From Streptomyces pluripotens (GTDB taxonomy: Bacteria > Actinomycetota > Actinomycetes > Streptomycetales > Streptomycetaceae): a stretch of DNA of 64,000 nt. The notes below the pieces were generated by a model that ran no database searches, was not told where the DNA came from, and was given only the letters and a program-made list of their open reading frames with translations. Made by a program: the position numbers and the translations under genes. The DNA lies in assembly GCF_000802245.2 (NCBI RefSeq), contig NZ_CP021080.1, positions 5,332,001 through 5,396,000 of the forward strand, given 5' to 3'. Of this stretch, positions 1 through 8,860 are shown piece after piece. Each line of letters begins with the position of its first letter. Position 1 is the stretch's first letter.

Positions 1-12
1 TCACCGGCCGGA

Positions 13-627
13 TCAGGGTGCCCGCCAGATGTTGTCGAACGCCACGTTCTCGATGCGGCGCCGCTCGCGTACGGCCTCCAGTTCGGTCACCGCATCGCCG
101 ACCGCCACCAGCACGGTGACGACCGCCTCGTCGTCGGGCTCCTCCTCGGGCGGCCGCTCGTGCTCGATGCCCAGGGTGGCGGCGAGGTCGGCGAGGACGG
201 GCTCGTGGGCCCACCAGCGATCGGCCGCGTGCCGGCGGGCGGGGGTGTCGGCCGGGGTGTCGTCCCGGCTCGGGCGGGACAGCCAGTGCCGGCGCCTCCC
301 GGTGAGCTGCCCTTCGGCGTACAGGACGTCGTGGTAGACCGTGGCCAGTCCGTGCCCGCGACGCCACAACCAGTCCTCGACCGTCTCGTAGGGTTCCTGC
401 CGGACGAGCTCCGCCCCCGCCTCGTCCAGCAGCCGGTCACCCGTGGTCAGCGGCGGCCCAGGCACAACGCGCCCGTCCGCCAGGGTGAGGGCCCGGGCAC
501 GGAGGAGGTCGATCAGCTCGGCCCCGGCGAGCGCCAACGCCAGGTCGCCCTGCTCGACGGGACGGCCGCCGGGATGGCTGCGGGGGACGTCCAGGCTGAC
601 CAGGTACAGATCCTGTGGTGTGGTCAT
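13..627 (-). CDS. GPP34 (GOLPH3-like) family protein
   Basis: The 204-residue protein begins DLYLVSLD after a short N-terminus and continues with an acidic, leucine-rich helical segment (LALALAGAELIDLL). This is the usual opening of bacterial GPP34 proteins, relatives of the phosphoinositide-binding Golgi protein GOLPH3. Their role in Streptomyces is not established; many genomes carry several copies. The open frame runs on upstream to about 1293, but that part is arginine/proline-rich and reads like antisense composition, so I start at the ATG ending at 627, where recognisable family sequence begins. There is no signal peptide. The C-terminus is rich in Glu and Arg. The gene faces away from the carboxylase operon, with a 763-bp gap between them. 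The family call is from pattern recognition and is fairly secure; a biochemical function is not proposed. Confidence 0.8.
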   Translation of the reverse strand: MTTPQDLYLVSLDVPRSHPGGRPVEQGDLALALAGAELIDLLRARALTLADGRVVPGPPLTTGDRLLDEAGAELVRQEPYETVEDWLWRRGHGLATVYHDVLYAEGQLTGRRRHWLSRPSRDDTPADTPARRHAADRWWAHEPVLADLAATLGIEHERPPEEEPDDEAVVTVLVAVGDAVTELEAVRERRRIENVAFDNIWRAP

Positions 628-1390
628 ACCGGTCTCCAGGGCCGCCGGGCCGGGGCCGGCCCGGCCCGTTCGCGTCGGATACCGGCCGCGCGGCACAGGG
701 CACCCCCCTGCCCGCCGGCACCGCAGGGGGAGGCAGTGGTCCGGACCAGGAACTCGCGCATGATCCGCTCCCTCGGTGAGCAGTCCGGCGGAGCCGCCGG
801 GTGCCTTCATCGTCGCGCAGCCAGCCGGCTGCCGCCGCTCAGCAGGATCCCTCGGGGGAGGACGGCTGGGCCGTGCGCCCGGCGCCCGGGCGGGCCGGTG
901 AACCCCGTGCCGCGGTTGCCGAGGCTGCCCCGGTTCAGTGGCTGGCCGGGCGGAACACGGTGTCGTCCACAACGCCCACCGGCGGTGTGCCGTCGGACGG
1001 GCGGGACGGGGCCGCCGACGGCCGAGGCCAGCCGCTGAACCGGGGTGGACGCCGTGCCGCGGGCGTGTCGGTGTTGATGCGGCACACCCACCGTGCCCGT
1101 GCCCGTGGCCGTCCGCTGGTCCCTCTGTGTCATCCTGACAGGGCCCAGGCCCAACCGGCGGACCGCCGTCCGAGGCCTTCATGTCACTCCGGGGGTGGGA
1201 TGTTCGGCCCGCGAAAGTGAGGGGGCTCTCGGGTGACGACTTTGTGGCACACCTACAACGCGGGAGCCTTCTGAGCAGTCGGAACGGCTGCACGCCGCCG
1301 TGGTTCTGTTCACTGGTACCAGGAAAACGGGCCGGAGACTGTACAGAGTCGACGGCTCGCTTTCGTCGGTGTCCTTCGTAAGGTCACTAC
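628..1390. other. 763-bp intergenic region with no recognised gene
   Basis: This stretch separates the divergent GPP34 gene from accB. Several open frames cross it on both strands, but all are proline/arginine-rich with no recognisable domain and no good start. A very GC-rich self-complementary run lies near 643-668. The last 100 bp before accB (about 1290-1390) are less GC-rich and probably hold the accB promoter, but I cannot assign -35 and -10 boxes with confidence. Confidence 0.5.
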
Positions 1391-2986
1391 ATGACCGTTG
1401 TGGAAGAGAAGACGGGTGAGCCGGCAGGCGAGCCGACGGACGCACGCGGACGGGTCGCCGAGCTGCACGAGATTCGCACGCAGGTCGTGGCGGGTCCGAG
1501 CGAGAAGGCGACCGAGGCGCAGCACGCCAAGGGCAAGCTCACGGCGCGGGAGCGGATCGAGCTGCTCCTGGACCCGGGGTCCTTCCAGGAGGTCGAGCAG
1601 CTCCGCCGGCACCGGGCGACCGGGTTCGGGCTGGAAGCGAAGAAGCCGTACACCGACGGTGTGATCACCGGCTGGGGCACGGTCGAGGGGCGTACGGTCT
1701 TCGTCTACGCCCATGACTTCCGGATCTTCGGCGGTGCGCTGGGCGAGGCCCACGCCACCAAGATCCACAAGATCATGGACATGGCCATTGCGGCCGGAGC
1801 GCCCCTGGTCTCCCTCAACGACGGCGCAGGGGCCCGTATCCAGGAGGGCGTCTCCGCCCTCGCGGGCTACGGCGGCATCTTCCAGCGCAACACCAAGGCG
1901 AGCGGCGTCATCCCGCAGATCTCGGTGATGCTCGGCCCGTGCGCCGGCGGCGCGGCCTACAGCCCCGCCCTGACCGACTTCGTCTTCATGGTCCGCGAGA
2001 CCTCGCAGATGTTCATCACCGGCCCGGACGTGGTCAAGGCCGTCACCGGCGAGGAGATCACCCAGAACGGGCTCGGCGGCGCCGACGTCCACGCCGAGAC
2101 CTCCGGCGTGTGCCACTTCGCCTACGACGACGAGGAGACCTGCATCGCCGAGGTGCGGTACCTGTTGTCGCTGCTACCGCAGAACAACCGCGAGAACCCG
2201 CCCCGGGCGGAGTCCGCGGATCCGGTGGACCGCCGCAGCGACGTGCTCCTTGATCTGGTCCCGGCCGACGGCAACCGGCCCTACGACATGGCGAAGGTCA
2301 TCGAGGAGATCGTCGACGACGGCGAGTACCTGGAGGTCCACGAGCGCTGGGCCCGCAACATCATCTGCGCCCTGGGGCGTCTCGACGGCCAGGTCGTCGG
2401 CATCATCGCCAACCAGCCGCAGGTGCTGGCGGGCGTCCTGGACATCGAGGCCAGCGAAAAAGCTGCGCGTTTCGTTCAGATGTGTGACGCTTTTAACATT
2501 CCGATCATCACCTTCCTGGACGTCCCCGGGTTCCTCCCGGGCGTCGATCAGGAGCACGGCGGAATCATCCGCCACGGCGCGAAGCTGCTGTACGCCTACT
2601 GCAACGCGACCGTGCCGAGGATTTCGCTGATCCTGCGCAAGGCGTACGGAGGTGCCTACATCGTCATGGACTCCCAGTCGATCGGCGCCGACCTGACCTA
2701 CGCCTGGCCGACCAACGAGATCGCCGTGATGGGTGCTGAGGGCGCCGCCAACGTGATCTTCCGCCGTCAGATCGCCGGCGCGGAGGACCCCGAGGCCATG
2801 CGCCAGAAGATGGTCAAGGAGTACAAGGCCGAGCTGATGCACCCCTACTACGCCGCCGAGCGCGGCCTGGTGGACGACGTCATCGACCCGGCCGAGACGC
2901 GCGAGGTGCTGGTGAAGTCCCTGGCGATGCTGCACACCAAGCACGCTGACCTCCCCTCCCGCAAGCACGGCAATCCCCCGCAGTAA
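1391..2986 (+). CDS. accB: Acyl-CoA carboxylase beta (carboxyltransferase) subunit
   Basis: This 531-residue protein transfers carboxyl from biotin to acetyl- or propionyl-CoA, supplying malonyl- and methylmalonyl-CoA for fatty acid and polyketide synthesis. It has the two-lobed crotonase-like fold of the AccD5/PccB family. The N-lobe carries GARIQEG and the oxyanion glycines GPCAGGAAY. The C-lobe carries DVPGFLPG and RKAYGGAYIVM. Length matches the family (about 530). It needs a separate biotinylated alpha subunit, which is not in the window, and the epsilon subunit encoded 57 bp downstream. In S. coelicolor the syntenic pair is named accB-accE. Whether it prefers acetyl- or propionyl-CoA cannot be told from what I see. 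A short run of unusual AT-rich codons lies near 2452-2510. Confidence 0.95.
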   Translation: MTVVEEKTGEPAGEPTDARGRVAELHEIRTQVVAGPSEKATEAQHAKGKLTARERIELLLDPGSFQEVEQLRRHRATGFGLEAKKPYTDGVITGWGTVEGRTVFVYAHDFRIFGGALGEAHATKIHKIMDMAIAAGAPLVSLNDGAGARIQEGVSALAGYGGIFQRNTKASGVIPQISVMLGPCAGGAAYSPALTDFVFMVRETSQMFITGPDVVKAVTGEEITQNGLGGADVHAETSGVCHFAYDDEETCIAEVRYLLSLLPQNNRENPPRAESADPVDRRSDVLLDLVPADGNRPYDMAKVIEEIVDDGEYLEVHERWARNIICALGRLDGQVVGIIANQPQVLAGVLDIEASEKAARFVQMCDAFNIPIITFLDVPGFLPGVDQEHGGIIRHGAKLLYAYCNATVPRISLILRKAYGGAYIVMDSQSIGADLTYAWPTNEIAVMGAEGAANVIFRRQIAGAEDPEAMRQKMVKEYKAELMHPYYAAERGLVDDVIDPAETREVLVKSLAMLHTKHADLPSRKHGNPPQ

Positions 2987-3043
2987 CCGAGCGGACCCGT
3001 CGCGGCAACCCCGCGGACCTCTCTCTCCCGGAGACTGACACTC

Positions 3044-3241
3044 ATGAGCACTCCTGACATCCGCGTCGAGAAGGGCCATGCCGAGCCCGAGGAAGTCGCT
3101 GCCATCACGGCGGTCCTCCTGGCCCGTGCGGCCGCCCGGCCGACGGCTTCGGCCCACACCCACCGTGGTCGCCCCAAGGCCGGCTGGCGCCGCCTGGAGC
3201 GCGAGCCCGGGTTCCGGGCGCCGCACAGCTGGCACGGCTAG
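3044..3241 (+). CDS. accE: Acyl-CoA carboxylase epsilon subunit
   Basis: A 65-residue basic protein directly downstream of accB, with a GGAG site about 11 bases before its ATG. It opens with a short acidic helix (IRVEKGHAEPEEVAAITAVLLARAAAR) and ends in a W-R-L-E-R ... F-R-A-P-H-S-W-H-G tail, the pattern of actinobacterial AccE/PccE subunits. These bind the beta hexamer and raise carboxylase activity in characterised Streptomyces enzymes. Its position as second gene of the operon, followed at once by a strong terminator, supports the call. Proteins this small diverge quickly, so context carries much of the weight. Confidence 0.88.
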   Translation: MSTPDIRVEKGHAEPEEVAAITAVLLARAAARPTASAHTHRGRPKAGWRRLEREPGFRAPHSWHG

Positions 3242-3265
3242 GCCACAGCGCCCGCCGGTTCCCGA

Positions 3266-3294
3266 AAGGGCCCCTCCTTCGTGGAGGGGCCCTT
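3266..3294 (+). terminator. Terminator of the accB-accE operon
   Basis: A perfect 12-bp stem (AAGGGCCCCTCC paired with GGAGGGGCCCTT) closes a 5-nt TTCGT loop, 24 bp after the accE stop codon. There is no strong U tract, as is usual in Streptomyces. Confidence 0.85.
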
Positions 3295-3401
3295 CGTGCT
3301 GCAGTGCTGCACAGGTGCACACAGGTTCCGGCGGGGCCGGAGAAGTCGGGTACCCGCCCGGGGGCGCTGGCCGGCGAGGTCGGGGCGCGGTCGAAAGGAA
3401 A

Positions 3402-3432
3402 TCCCCCGTGCCCCACGAAGGGGCACGGGGGA
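3402..3432 (-). terminator. Terminator downstream of the first conservon
   Basis: A 13-bp perfect inverted repeat (TCCCCCGTGCCCC with its complement) and a 5-nt loop lie 74 bp beyond the stop of the minus-strand cvnD. It would also stop leftover rightward transcription from accE. Confidence 0.8.
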
Positions 3433-3506
3433 CCGCACGGGAAGTCACGGGCCACCCCCGCGGGCGGTGTACGACCGCAGGGGCAGCCCGATGGCCGCTG
3501 GCCCGG

Positions 3507-4088
3507 TCAGCGGAGACGCGCCATCAGGGCGTGCTCCACCAGCGTGATCAGCGCACTCTTGGCATCGGCGCGGTGCCGGGCGTCGGTCGTGATGATCGGG
3601 GTATCGGGGCCGATCTGGAGGGCCTCGCGTACTTCGTCGGGGTTGTAGGGCTGCTGGCCGTCGAAGCCGTTGAGGGCGATGACGAAGGGCAGACCGCTGT
3701 TCTCGAAGTAGTCGACCGCGGGGAAGCAGTCGGCGAGACGTCGGGTGTCCACGAGCACCACGGCGCCGATGGCGCCGCGCACCAGGTCGTCCCACATGAA
3801 CCAGAAGCGGTCCTGTCCCGGGGTACCGAAGAGGTACAGGATCAGGTCCTGGTCCAGGGTGATGCGGCCGAAGTCCATGGCCACCGTGGTGGTGGTCTTG
3901 TCCCCGGTGTGGGTCAGGTCGTCGATGCCGGCCGAAGCGGACGTCATGACGGCCTCTGTGCGCAGCGGGTTGATCTCCGAGACGGCGCCGACGAACGTGG
4001 TTTTGCCCACGCCGAAGCCGCCCGCCACCACGATCTTCGCGGAGGTGGTGGAGCGGGAAGGACCGCCGCTAGAGCTTGCGAAGTCCAC
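3507..4088 (-). CDS. cvnD: Conservon GTPase CvnD (first copy)
   Basis: A 193-residue Ras-like small GTPase of the bacterial conservon (MglA-related) class. Visible motifs are the P-loop GGFGVGKTT near residue 20, the switch-II motif FGTPGQDRF, and ALNGFDG where eukaryotic GTPases have NKxD. It is thought to act as the output GTPase of a membrane complex with CvnA, B and C. It starts at a GTG that overlaps the end of cvnC by 20 bp, so the two are translationally coupled. Over 536 bp it is almost identical at DNA level to the second cvnD (8861-9436). The two proteins differ only at the extreme ends and at one internal Thr/Ala. By remembered synteny this conservon is cvn2 of S. coelicolor. Confidence 0.95.
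   Translation of the reverse strand: MDFASSSGGPSRSTTSAKIVVAGGFGVGKTTFVGAVSEINPLRTEAVMTSASAGIDDLTHTGDKTTTTVAMDFGRITLDQDLILYLFGTPGQDRFWFMWDDLVRGAIGAVVLVDTRRLADCFPAVDYFENSGLPFVIALNGFDGQQPYNPDEVREALQIGPDTPIITTDARHRADAKSALITLVEHALMARLR
3514..4049. repeat. 536-bp near-identical repeat, copy 1 (within cvnD)
   Basis: Aligned by eye with 8868-9403 at a constant offset of 5354 bp. I find two adjacent mismatches (TA versus CG, in the Asp-Thr/Asp-Ala codons near 3601-3603) in 536 bp. Identity stops sharply at both ends, inside the coding region. Confidence 0.9.
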
Positions 4089-4638
4089 TGAGCACCCTTT
4101 CGAGCAGTGTCACGTCTGGCTGGCCACCGGCGTTCTCGTCGCCGCCGGGCTGATGGATGGCGACCAGGCCCGCCTCCGCCAAGTCGGCGACGAGGATCCT
4201 GGCCACGCCGAGGGGGATCGTCAGCAGGGCCGAAATCTCGGCCACCGATTTGATTTCCCGGCACAGATTGCAGATCCGCTGATGCTCGGGCAGCTGGCCC
4301 TGCATCTGGTGCGGAGCAGCGGTGGTGTGCACCAGCGCCTCGATGGCGAGCTGGTAGCGCGGGCGGGTCCGGCCGCCGGTCATGGCGTACGGACGCACCA
4401 AGGGGTTGTTCGACGCCGTCGCCGGCGCCGGTTCGGGCCGGCGCTGTGGTTGCACCGGCTGGATGCGCGGGGCCGAGGGCTGAGCGTACGGCGAAGGGCC
4501 GGGGCCCTGCGGGGCGTACGGCTGCCGGTGGCTGGGGGCGGAGGGGAAGTTGTACCGGTTCGCCGAGCCGTCGTCCTGGCCCTGGGCAGGGCCGTAGGAC
4601 CAGTTGCCCGAGGTCGAACCTCCTGGGGGTGTTGCCAC
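4069..4638 (-). CDS. cvnC: Conservon DUF742 protein CvnC (first copy)
   Basis: A 189-residue soluble protein. Its roughly 75-residue N-terminal extension is rich in Gln, Pro, Gly and Tyr. The conserved DUF742 winged-helix-like domain follows: LVRPYAMTGGRTRPRYQLAIEALV, then HQRICNLCREIKSVAEISALL and VARILVADLAEAGLV. The final segment, including DVTLLERVLSGLRKL, is typical. The GTG start has a GGAGGAG site 5 bp upstream. DUF742 proteins pair with the Roadblock protein and GTPase in every conservon. The extension is absent from the second CvnC (132 residues), which starts just before the conserved part. Confidence 0.93.
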   Translation of the reverse strand: MATPPGGSTSGNWSYGPAQGQDDGSANRYNFPSAPSHRQPYAPQGPGPSPYAQPSAPRIQPVQPQRRPEPAPATASNNPLVRPYAMTGGRTRPRYQLAIEALVHTTAAPHQMQGQLPEHQRICNLCREIKSVAEISALLTIPLGVARILVADLAEAGLVAIHQPGGDENAGGQPDVTLLERVLSGLRKL

Positions 4639-4732
4639 TTTCTCCTCCTCCGACTGTGCCGGGCACCCATCCCTGTGGAGCCGCGTCCCGAAACCTTACG
4701 GCCCCGGGACACGAATCCGCACGGTCCGCTTG

Positions 4733-5146
4733 CTAGTTGAGAAGGCTTCCCTGGAGCTCCGCACGGAGATCAGGGGTCAGGACCGAGCCCGCGCGGTCCA
4801 CCAGAAGGGCCATCTCGTACCCGATGAGGCCGATGTCCGCCTCCGGGTGGGCCAGGACAGCGAGCGACGAACCGTCGGAGATGGACATGATGAAGAGGAA
4901 TCCCCGCTCCATCTCCACGACCGTCTGGTTCACGCTGCCGCCCTCGAAGATGCGCGAGGCACCGGCGGTCAGCGAAGTCAGACCGGAGGCGACGGCCGCG
5001 AGCTGGTCGGCGCGGTCGCGGGGGAAGCCTTCGGACATCGCCAGAAGGAGTCCGTCGGCGGAGACCACCACCGTGTGGGACACCCCCGGGGTGTTGTCCA
5101 CGAAGTTGGTGATCAACCAGTTCAGGTTCTGTGCCGCCTGGCTCAT
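4733..5146 (-). CDS. cvnB: Conservon Roadblock/LC7 protein CvnB (first copy)
   Basis: A 137-residue Roadblock/LC7-domain protein beginning MSQAAQNLNWLITNFVDN. Proteins of this fold regulate small GTPases, acting as activators or scaffolds for MglA-like partners. It lies between the ATPase gene and cvnC; the ATPase stop codon is only 10 bp upstream. I chose the ATG ending at 5146 because it aligns exactly with the paralogue at 10339; the longer frame upstream has no support. Its DNA differs from the paralogue at many synonymous sites, unlike cvnD. Confidence 0.94.
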   Translation of the reverse strand: MSQAAQNLNWLITNFVDNTPGVSHTVVVSADGLLLAMSEGFPRDRADQLAAVASGLTSLTAGASRIFEGGSVNQTVVEMERGFLFIMSISDGSSLAVLAHPEADIGLIGYEMALLVDRAGSVLTPDLRAELQGSLLN

Positions 5147-5156
5147 CGGGCTCACA

Positions 5157-8100
5157 CTAACGCTCCTGGTTGTAGGTGCTATCAGGACCGAAGCCCTGGC
5201 CGTTCGTTTCACTGCCTGCGCTGCGTCCGCGCTGGACGCCCCGACGCAGGTTGCTCAGCCTGCCCCGGACGTCCTCCGGGGCGCGGGAGACCTGTGGGCC
5301 TCCCTGGGGAGTGGTTTCGGCGGAACCCTCGACCAGATTGGCCTTGGGCACCCGCCGTGGCAGGCCGGAGGCGGTGACCCCGCCTGCCTTGGGCTTCCGC
5401 AGCTGGGAGGCCTGCTGCCACCGCTCGTCGTTCGCCGAACGCCAGCCGCTGTCGCCGCTGTCGTCCAGCGCGTTGTCCGGTCCGGGAGCCGGCGCCTCCC
5501 GCTGCGCGCGCGCCGTTCCGTTCGCCCCACCCGCGCCGTTGGAACCACTCGCGGCGGATCCGCGACGGGGCAGCCCGGCGTCGGTCAGCTCGTGGGCGGC
5601 GGGAGAGTCCGGTTCCGGACTGTCGAAGCCTACGCGGTTCCGGTCACTTGCGTCAGCGGCCTGGGCCGATTCCGTTTCCGGAGCGTACTGGCCCGGATAG
5701 CCGTTCTGGTAGGCGTTCTGCTGCGGCCAGTCGTCCTGGTAGGACTGGGCGTCGTAGGAGCCGAAGCCGTCGGAGGCCTGGGTGTGGGCAGGAGCCTGCT
5801 CCCCCTGGCCGTGCTCCGAGTACGCCGGATCCGGGTAACCGCCTTCCGCGGGGAAGCCGTTGTTCTGCAGCAGGCCGCTGTCCGTGGCGTAGAACCGCTC
5901 GTCGTACGACTGCTCGCTCTGCTGCTCGTACGACTGCTCGTGCGACTCCTGGTACGCGGAGTGCTGTTGCTCCTCGTACGCGGGCTGCTGTTCCTGGTAC
6001 GGCTGCTCGGAGTAGCCCGTGCCGCTTCCGTCGTAGCCCTGTTGCGTCTCGAACTCGTCCGGGTAACCGGCCGGAGCCTCGGTACCGTCCTGCTGCGGTT
6101 GTTCGGACTGCTCGCCCTGGACCTGGGACTCGAGAGTGGCGCGACGTTCCTCGCGCATCAGGGAACGGCCGACGGGGTCCAGGTCGCGGATGTCGTCGGG
6201 GACCTCCACGTACTGGCTGTCGTCGAAGCCGAATTCGGCGGCGGTGCGCATCGGATGCGGATGGGCGAAGTCCTCACCCTGGAACTGCTGCTCCGGGATG
6301 ATCTGCGAGACGGTGAACTCCTCGCCGTCCAGTGGTGTCTCGCCGCCACCGCCGTGCGTGATCGCGTCCGGCAGCATCACCAGGGAGGTGGTGCCGGCCT
6401 GCTCACCCGAGGGACGCAACTGGACCCGGACGCCGTGCCGGTCGGACAGTCGGCCGACCACGAACAGGCCCATGCGCTGCGAGATCGCGGCGTCCACGGT
6501 CGGCGGGTTGGCCAGTTTGTGGTTGATGTCCGCGAAGTCCTCGGCCGTCAGACCGATGCCCTTGTCATGGATCTCGATCATGATGCGGCCGTCGGGGAGC
6601 CGGGTCGCGGTCACCCGGACCTTGGTCTGCGGGGAGGAGAACGTGGTGGCGTTCTCCAGCAGCTCGGCCAGCAGGTGCACGAGGTCGGTGACCGCACGGC
6701 CGTGGATCTCGGCCTCCGGCACGCCGGACAGCTCGATGCGCTCGTACTGCTCCACCTCGGAGGAAGCGGCTCGCAGGACGTCGACGAGGGGGACCGGCTG
6801 GTCCCAGCGGCGTCCGGGCTCCTCGCCGGCGAGGACCAGGAGGTTCTCACCGTTGCGGCGCATACGGGTGGCCAGGTGGTCCAGCCTGAAGAGGTTCTCC
6901 AACTGGTCCGGGTCGGCCTCGTTGTTCTCCAGGTCGGTGATCAGGGTCAGCTGTCCCTCGATCAGCGACTGGTTGCGGCGGGAGAGGTTGGTGAAGATCG
7001 CGTTGATGTTGCCCCGCAGCAGGGCCTGCTCGGAGGCGAGCCGGACCGCCTCGCGGTGAACCTGGTCGAAGGCGCGGGCGACCTCGCCGATCTCGTCCTT
7101 GGTGTGGATCGGGATCGGGGCGACCCGGGTGTCGACCCGGCCGGGGTCGGTGCGCGAGAGCTGGTCGACCAGCATCGGCAGACGCTGCTCGGCGATGCCG
7201 AAGGCGGCGTTGCGTAGCTGGCGCATCGAGCGGCTCATCTGGCGAGCCACGGCACCGGCCAGGATGAACGCGAACAGCAGGGCGATCACGACTACTGCAC
7301 CGGTGGTGATCGCAGAAGTCTTGGCGTCGTCGGCGATGGCCGAGGCCTCGTTCACCGCCCTGTCGGCGAGATCCGACTCGATCTGGCGGTAAGCCTTGTA
7401 CTTGAGCGTGTTGACCGCCCACCAGTTCTGGGCGGTGATGCCCTGGGCGGTGAGCGCGTCACGGGTGGTGGCGCTGGTGTCCTGCAGCATGGCCAGAGCC
7501 GCGACCATCTTGGACGGGTCGGACGGCGGGGCGACGTAGTTCGGGGTGTTCGCCGCGGCCTCCTCGGCCAACTTGGCGGCGTCCTGCTTGATCTTCTTCT
7601 GCGCGTCGGTGAGGTTCTGCGCGTCGGCTTCGGTGCCACCGCCGAGGTACTCCTCCAGGGCGATGCGCTCCAAGTAGGCGTACGAGGACAGCGACACCCG
7701 CTGGGTCGCCAGGTTGGGAGCGTCCGGGCCGGGGTTGACCAGCAGATGTGTGCCGATCGACCGTTCCAACGACAGCGCGGCCTTGGTCAGCGAGATGGCG
7801 TAGACGGTACGGCCGTAGGAGGTGATGTTGCCGGTGCCCAGACCGAGCTCGTTGGCGAACTCCATCAGGGGGTGGGCGATCTCTACGTACCCCTCTTCGG
7901 TCTCCACACCGTGGACCTTGGAGGTGTAGGCGTTCTGCCGCAGCTGTGCCAGCTTGGGCTCGGCCTCGCGGAACAGCTTCAGTCGCCGCTTCAGGCCGGC
8001 CTTGTCCGGCATCTTCTGCGCGGCCTGGTCGAACGCGTCGGCGGCCTGGTCTGTGGCTTTGCGGGCGTTGTCGACGACTGCCCTGCTCTTGCTGTCCTTC

Positions 8101-8456
8101 TTGTTCAGCAGCAGCGGCGCCGCAGTGACGTCACGCTCGTTCTCCACGGCGTCGGCGTAGGTGAGGGCGGCGCGCACCAGGCGGGCGGTGTTCTCGGCGT
8201 CGCGGGCCTGCTGCCAGGTGTCGATCGAGTTCTTGACCTGGAAGCCGCCCATGACGAGGCCGACTACCACGGGTATGAGGAGGATCGCGTTCAGCCGGGT
8301 GGGCACCCGCCAGTTGCGAGGGGAGAAACGGCCGCCGCTCGACGCGGGAGTGACCTCCGGCTCCACGTCGGAGACAGGGGCAGGCGCCGCAGCGCGCGGC
8401 GGCGGGGTGAAGTTGCCCCGTGCCGACGGCTCGGGACCGTTCTTGCTTCGCCTCAC
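5157..8456 (-). CDS. cvnA: Conservon sensor kinase-like ATPase CvnA (first copy)
   Basis: A membrane protein of about 1099 residues. A cytoplasmic Pro/Ala-rich N-terminus leads to a first membrane segment near residues 55-73. A roughly 300-residue extracytoplasmic NIT-like sensor domain follows, then a second membrane segment near 380-403 and a HAMP-like linker. The HATPase_c domain (about 535-685) has the N-box ELLENATTFSSP and DKGIGL. The C-terminal 400 residues are disordered and rich in Gln, Tyr, Glu and Ser. No canonical phospho-acceptor H-box is visible, as in other CvnA proteins. I prefer the GTG ending at 8456, preceded by GAGAGG with the same spacing as in the second cvnA. The frame could extend to 8531. 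It heads the operon A-B-C-D. Confidence 0.92.
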   Translation of the reverse strand: MRRSKNGPEPSARGNFTPPPRAAAPAPVSDVEPEVTPASSGGRFSPRNWRVPTRLNAILLIPVVVGLVMGGFQVKNSIDTWQQARDAENTARLVRAALTYADAVENERDVTAAPLLLNKKDSKSRAVVDNARKATDQAADAFDQAAQKMPDKAGLKRRLKLFREAEPKLAQLRQNAYTSKVHGVETEEGYVEIAHPLMEFANELGLGTGNITSYGRTVYAISLTKAALSLERSIGTHLLVNPGPDAPNLATQRVSLSSYAYLERIALEEYLGGGTEADAQNLTDAQKKIKQDAAKLAEEAAANTPNYVAPPSDPSKMVAALAMLQDTSATTRDALTAQGITAQNWWAVNTLKYKAYRQIESDLADRAVNEASAIADDAKTSAITTGAVVVIALLFAFILAGAVARQMSRSMRQLRNAAFGIAEQRLPMLVDQLSRTDPGRVDTRVAPIPIHTKDEIGEVARAFDQVHREAVRLASEQALLRGNINAIFTNLSRRNQSLIEGQLTLITDLENNEADPDQLENLFRLDHLATRMRRNGENLLVLAGEEPGRRWDQPVPLVDVLRAASSEVEQYERIELSGVPEAEIHGRAVTDLVHLLAELLENATTFSSPQTKVRVTATRLPDGRIMIEIHDKGIGLTAEDFADINHKLANPPTVDAAISQRMGLFVVGRLSDRHGVRVQLRPSGEQAGTTSLVMLPDAITHGGGGETPLDGEEFTVSQIIPEQQFQGEDFAHPHPMRTAAEFGFDDSQYVEVPDDIRDLDPVGRSLMREERRATLESQVQGEQSEQPQQDGTEAPAGYPDEFETQQGYDGSGTGYSEQPYQEQQPAYEEQQHSAYQESHEQSYEQQSEQSYDERFYATDSGLLQNNGFPAEGGYPDPAYSEHGQGEQAPAHTQASDGFGSYDAQSYQDDWPQQNAYQNGYPGQYAPETESAQAADASDRNRVGFDSPEPDSPAAHELTDAGLPRRGSAASGSNGAGGANGTARAQREAPAPGPDNALDDSGDSGWRSANDERWQQASQLRKPKAGGVTASGLPRRVPKANLVEGSAETTPQGGPQVSRAPEDVRGRLSNLRRGVQRGRSAGSETNGQGFGPDSTYNQER

Positions 8457-8860
8457 TCGACCAACAACCTCTCGGCGGTCGGCACCTACGTCGTGCCGCA
8501 GTCCTTCAGAGCCCGGTTCGTTATCGACCACTCAGTACGCACTCGGTACGTGGCGCGCTCAGTACATCCTTGACCACTGGGCAGTTCAGGCATTCCAGCA
8601 CGTGGACCAGTGCACTTCCAAACAGTGGAAACCTCTGAACAGCAGCGATGTAGGTCCCAGATAAAACGGTCATAAAGAGCGAGCCACGGCAAATGGCGGG
8701 GTGTTTGTGAGCACAGCGGCACCGCCCGACCGCGTCGCGTGGTGACGCCGGGCGATTCCTCTGCCGAACTGTTATGAACACCGGAGCCGACCGTGTCAAA
8801 GGCCACAGCCGGCTCCGTTCCATTTACGACAACTGCCCTACGGCTCGTCGTCCTTGTGTG
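8457..8860. other. 404-bp gap between the two conservons
   Basis: It holds the promoter and leader of the first conservon, transcribed leftward, and the terminator of the second. The part near 8510-8700 is less GC-rich and contains repeated CAGTAC words (near 8531 and 8566). I see no gene. Confidence 0.5.
8782..8817 (-). terminator. Putative terminator of the second conservon
   Basis: An 8-bp perfect inverted repeat (CGGAGCCG with CGGCTCCG) with a 20-nt loop lies 44 bp past the cvnD stop at 8861. It is weaker than the other terminators in the window. Confidence 0.5.

Noticed and set aside
628..1293. Long minus-strand open frame extending the GPP34 gene to 426 residues
   Set aside because: The added 220 residues are Arg/Pro/Gly-rich without domain features; GPP34 homology begins at the internal ATG ending at 627.
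1310..2116. 268-codon minus-strand open frame opposite accB
   Set aside because: It is the antisense shadow of a highly conserved gene in GC-rich DNA.
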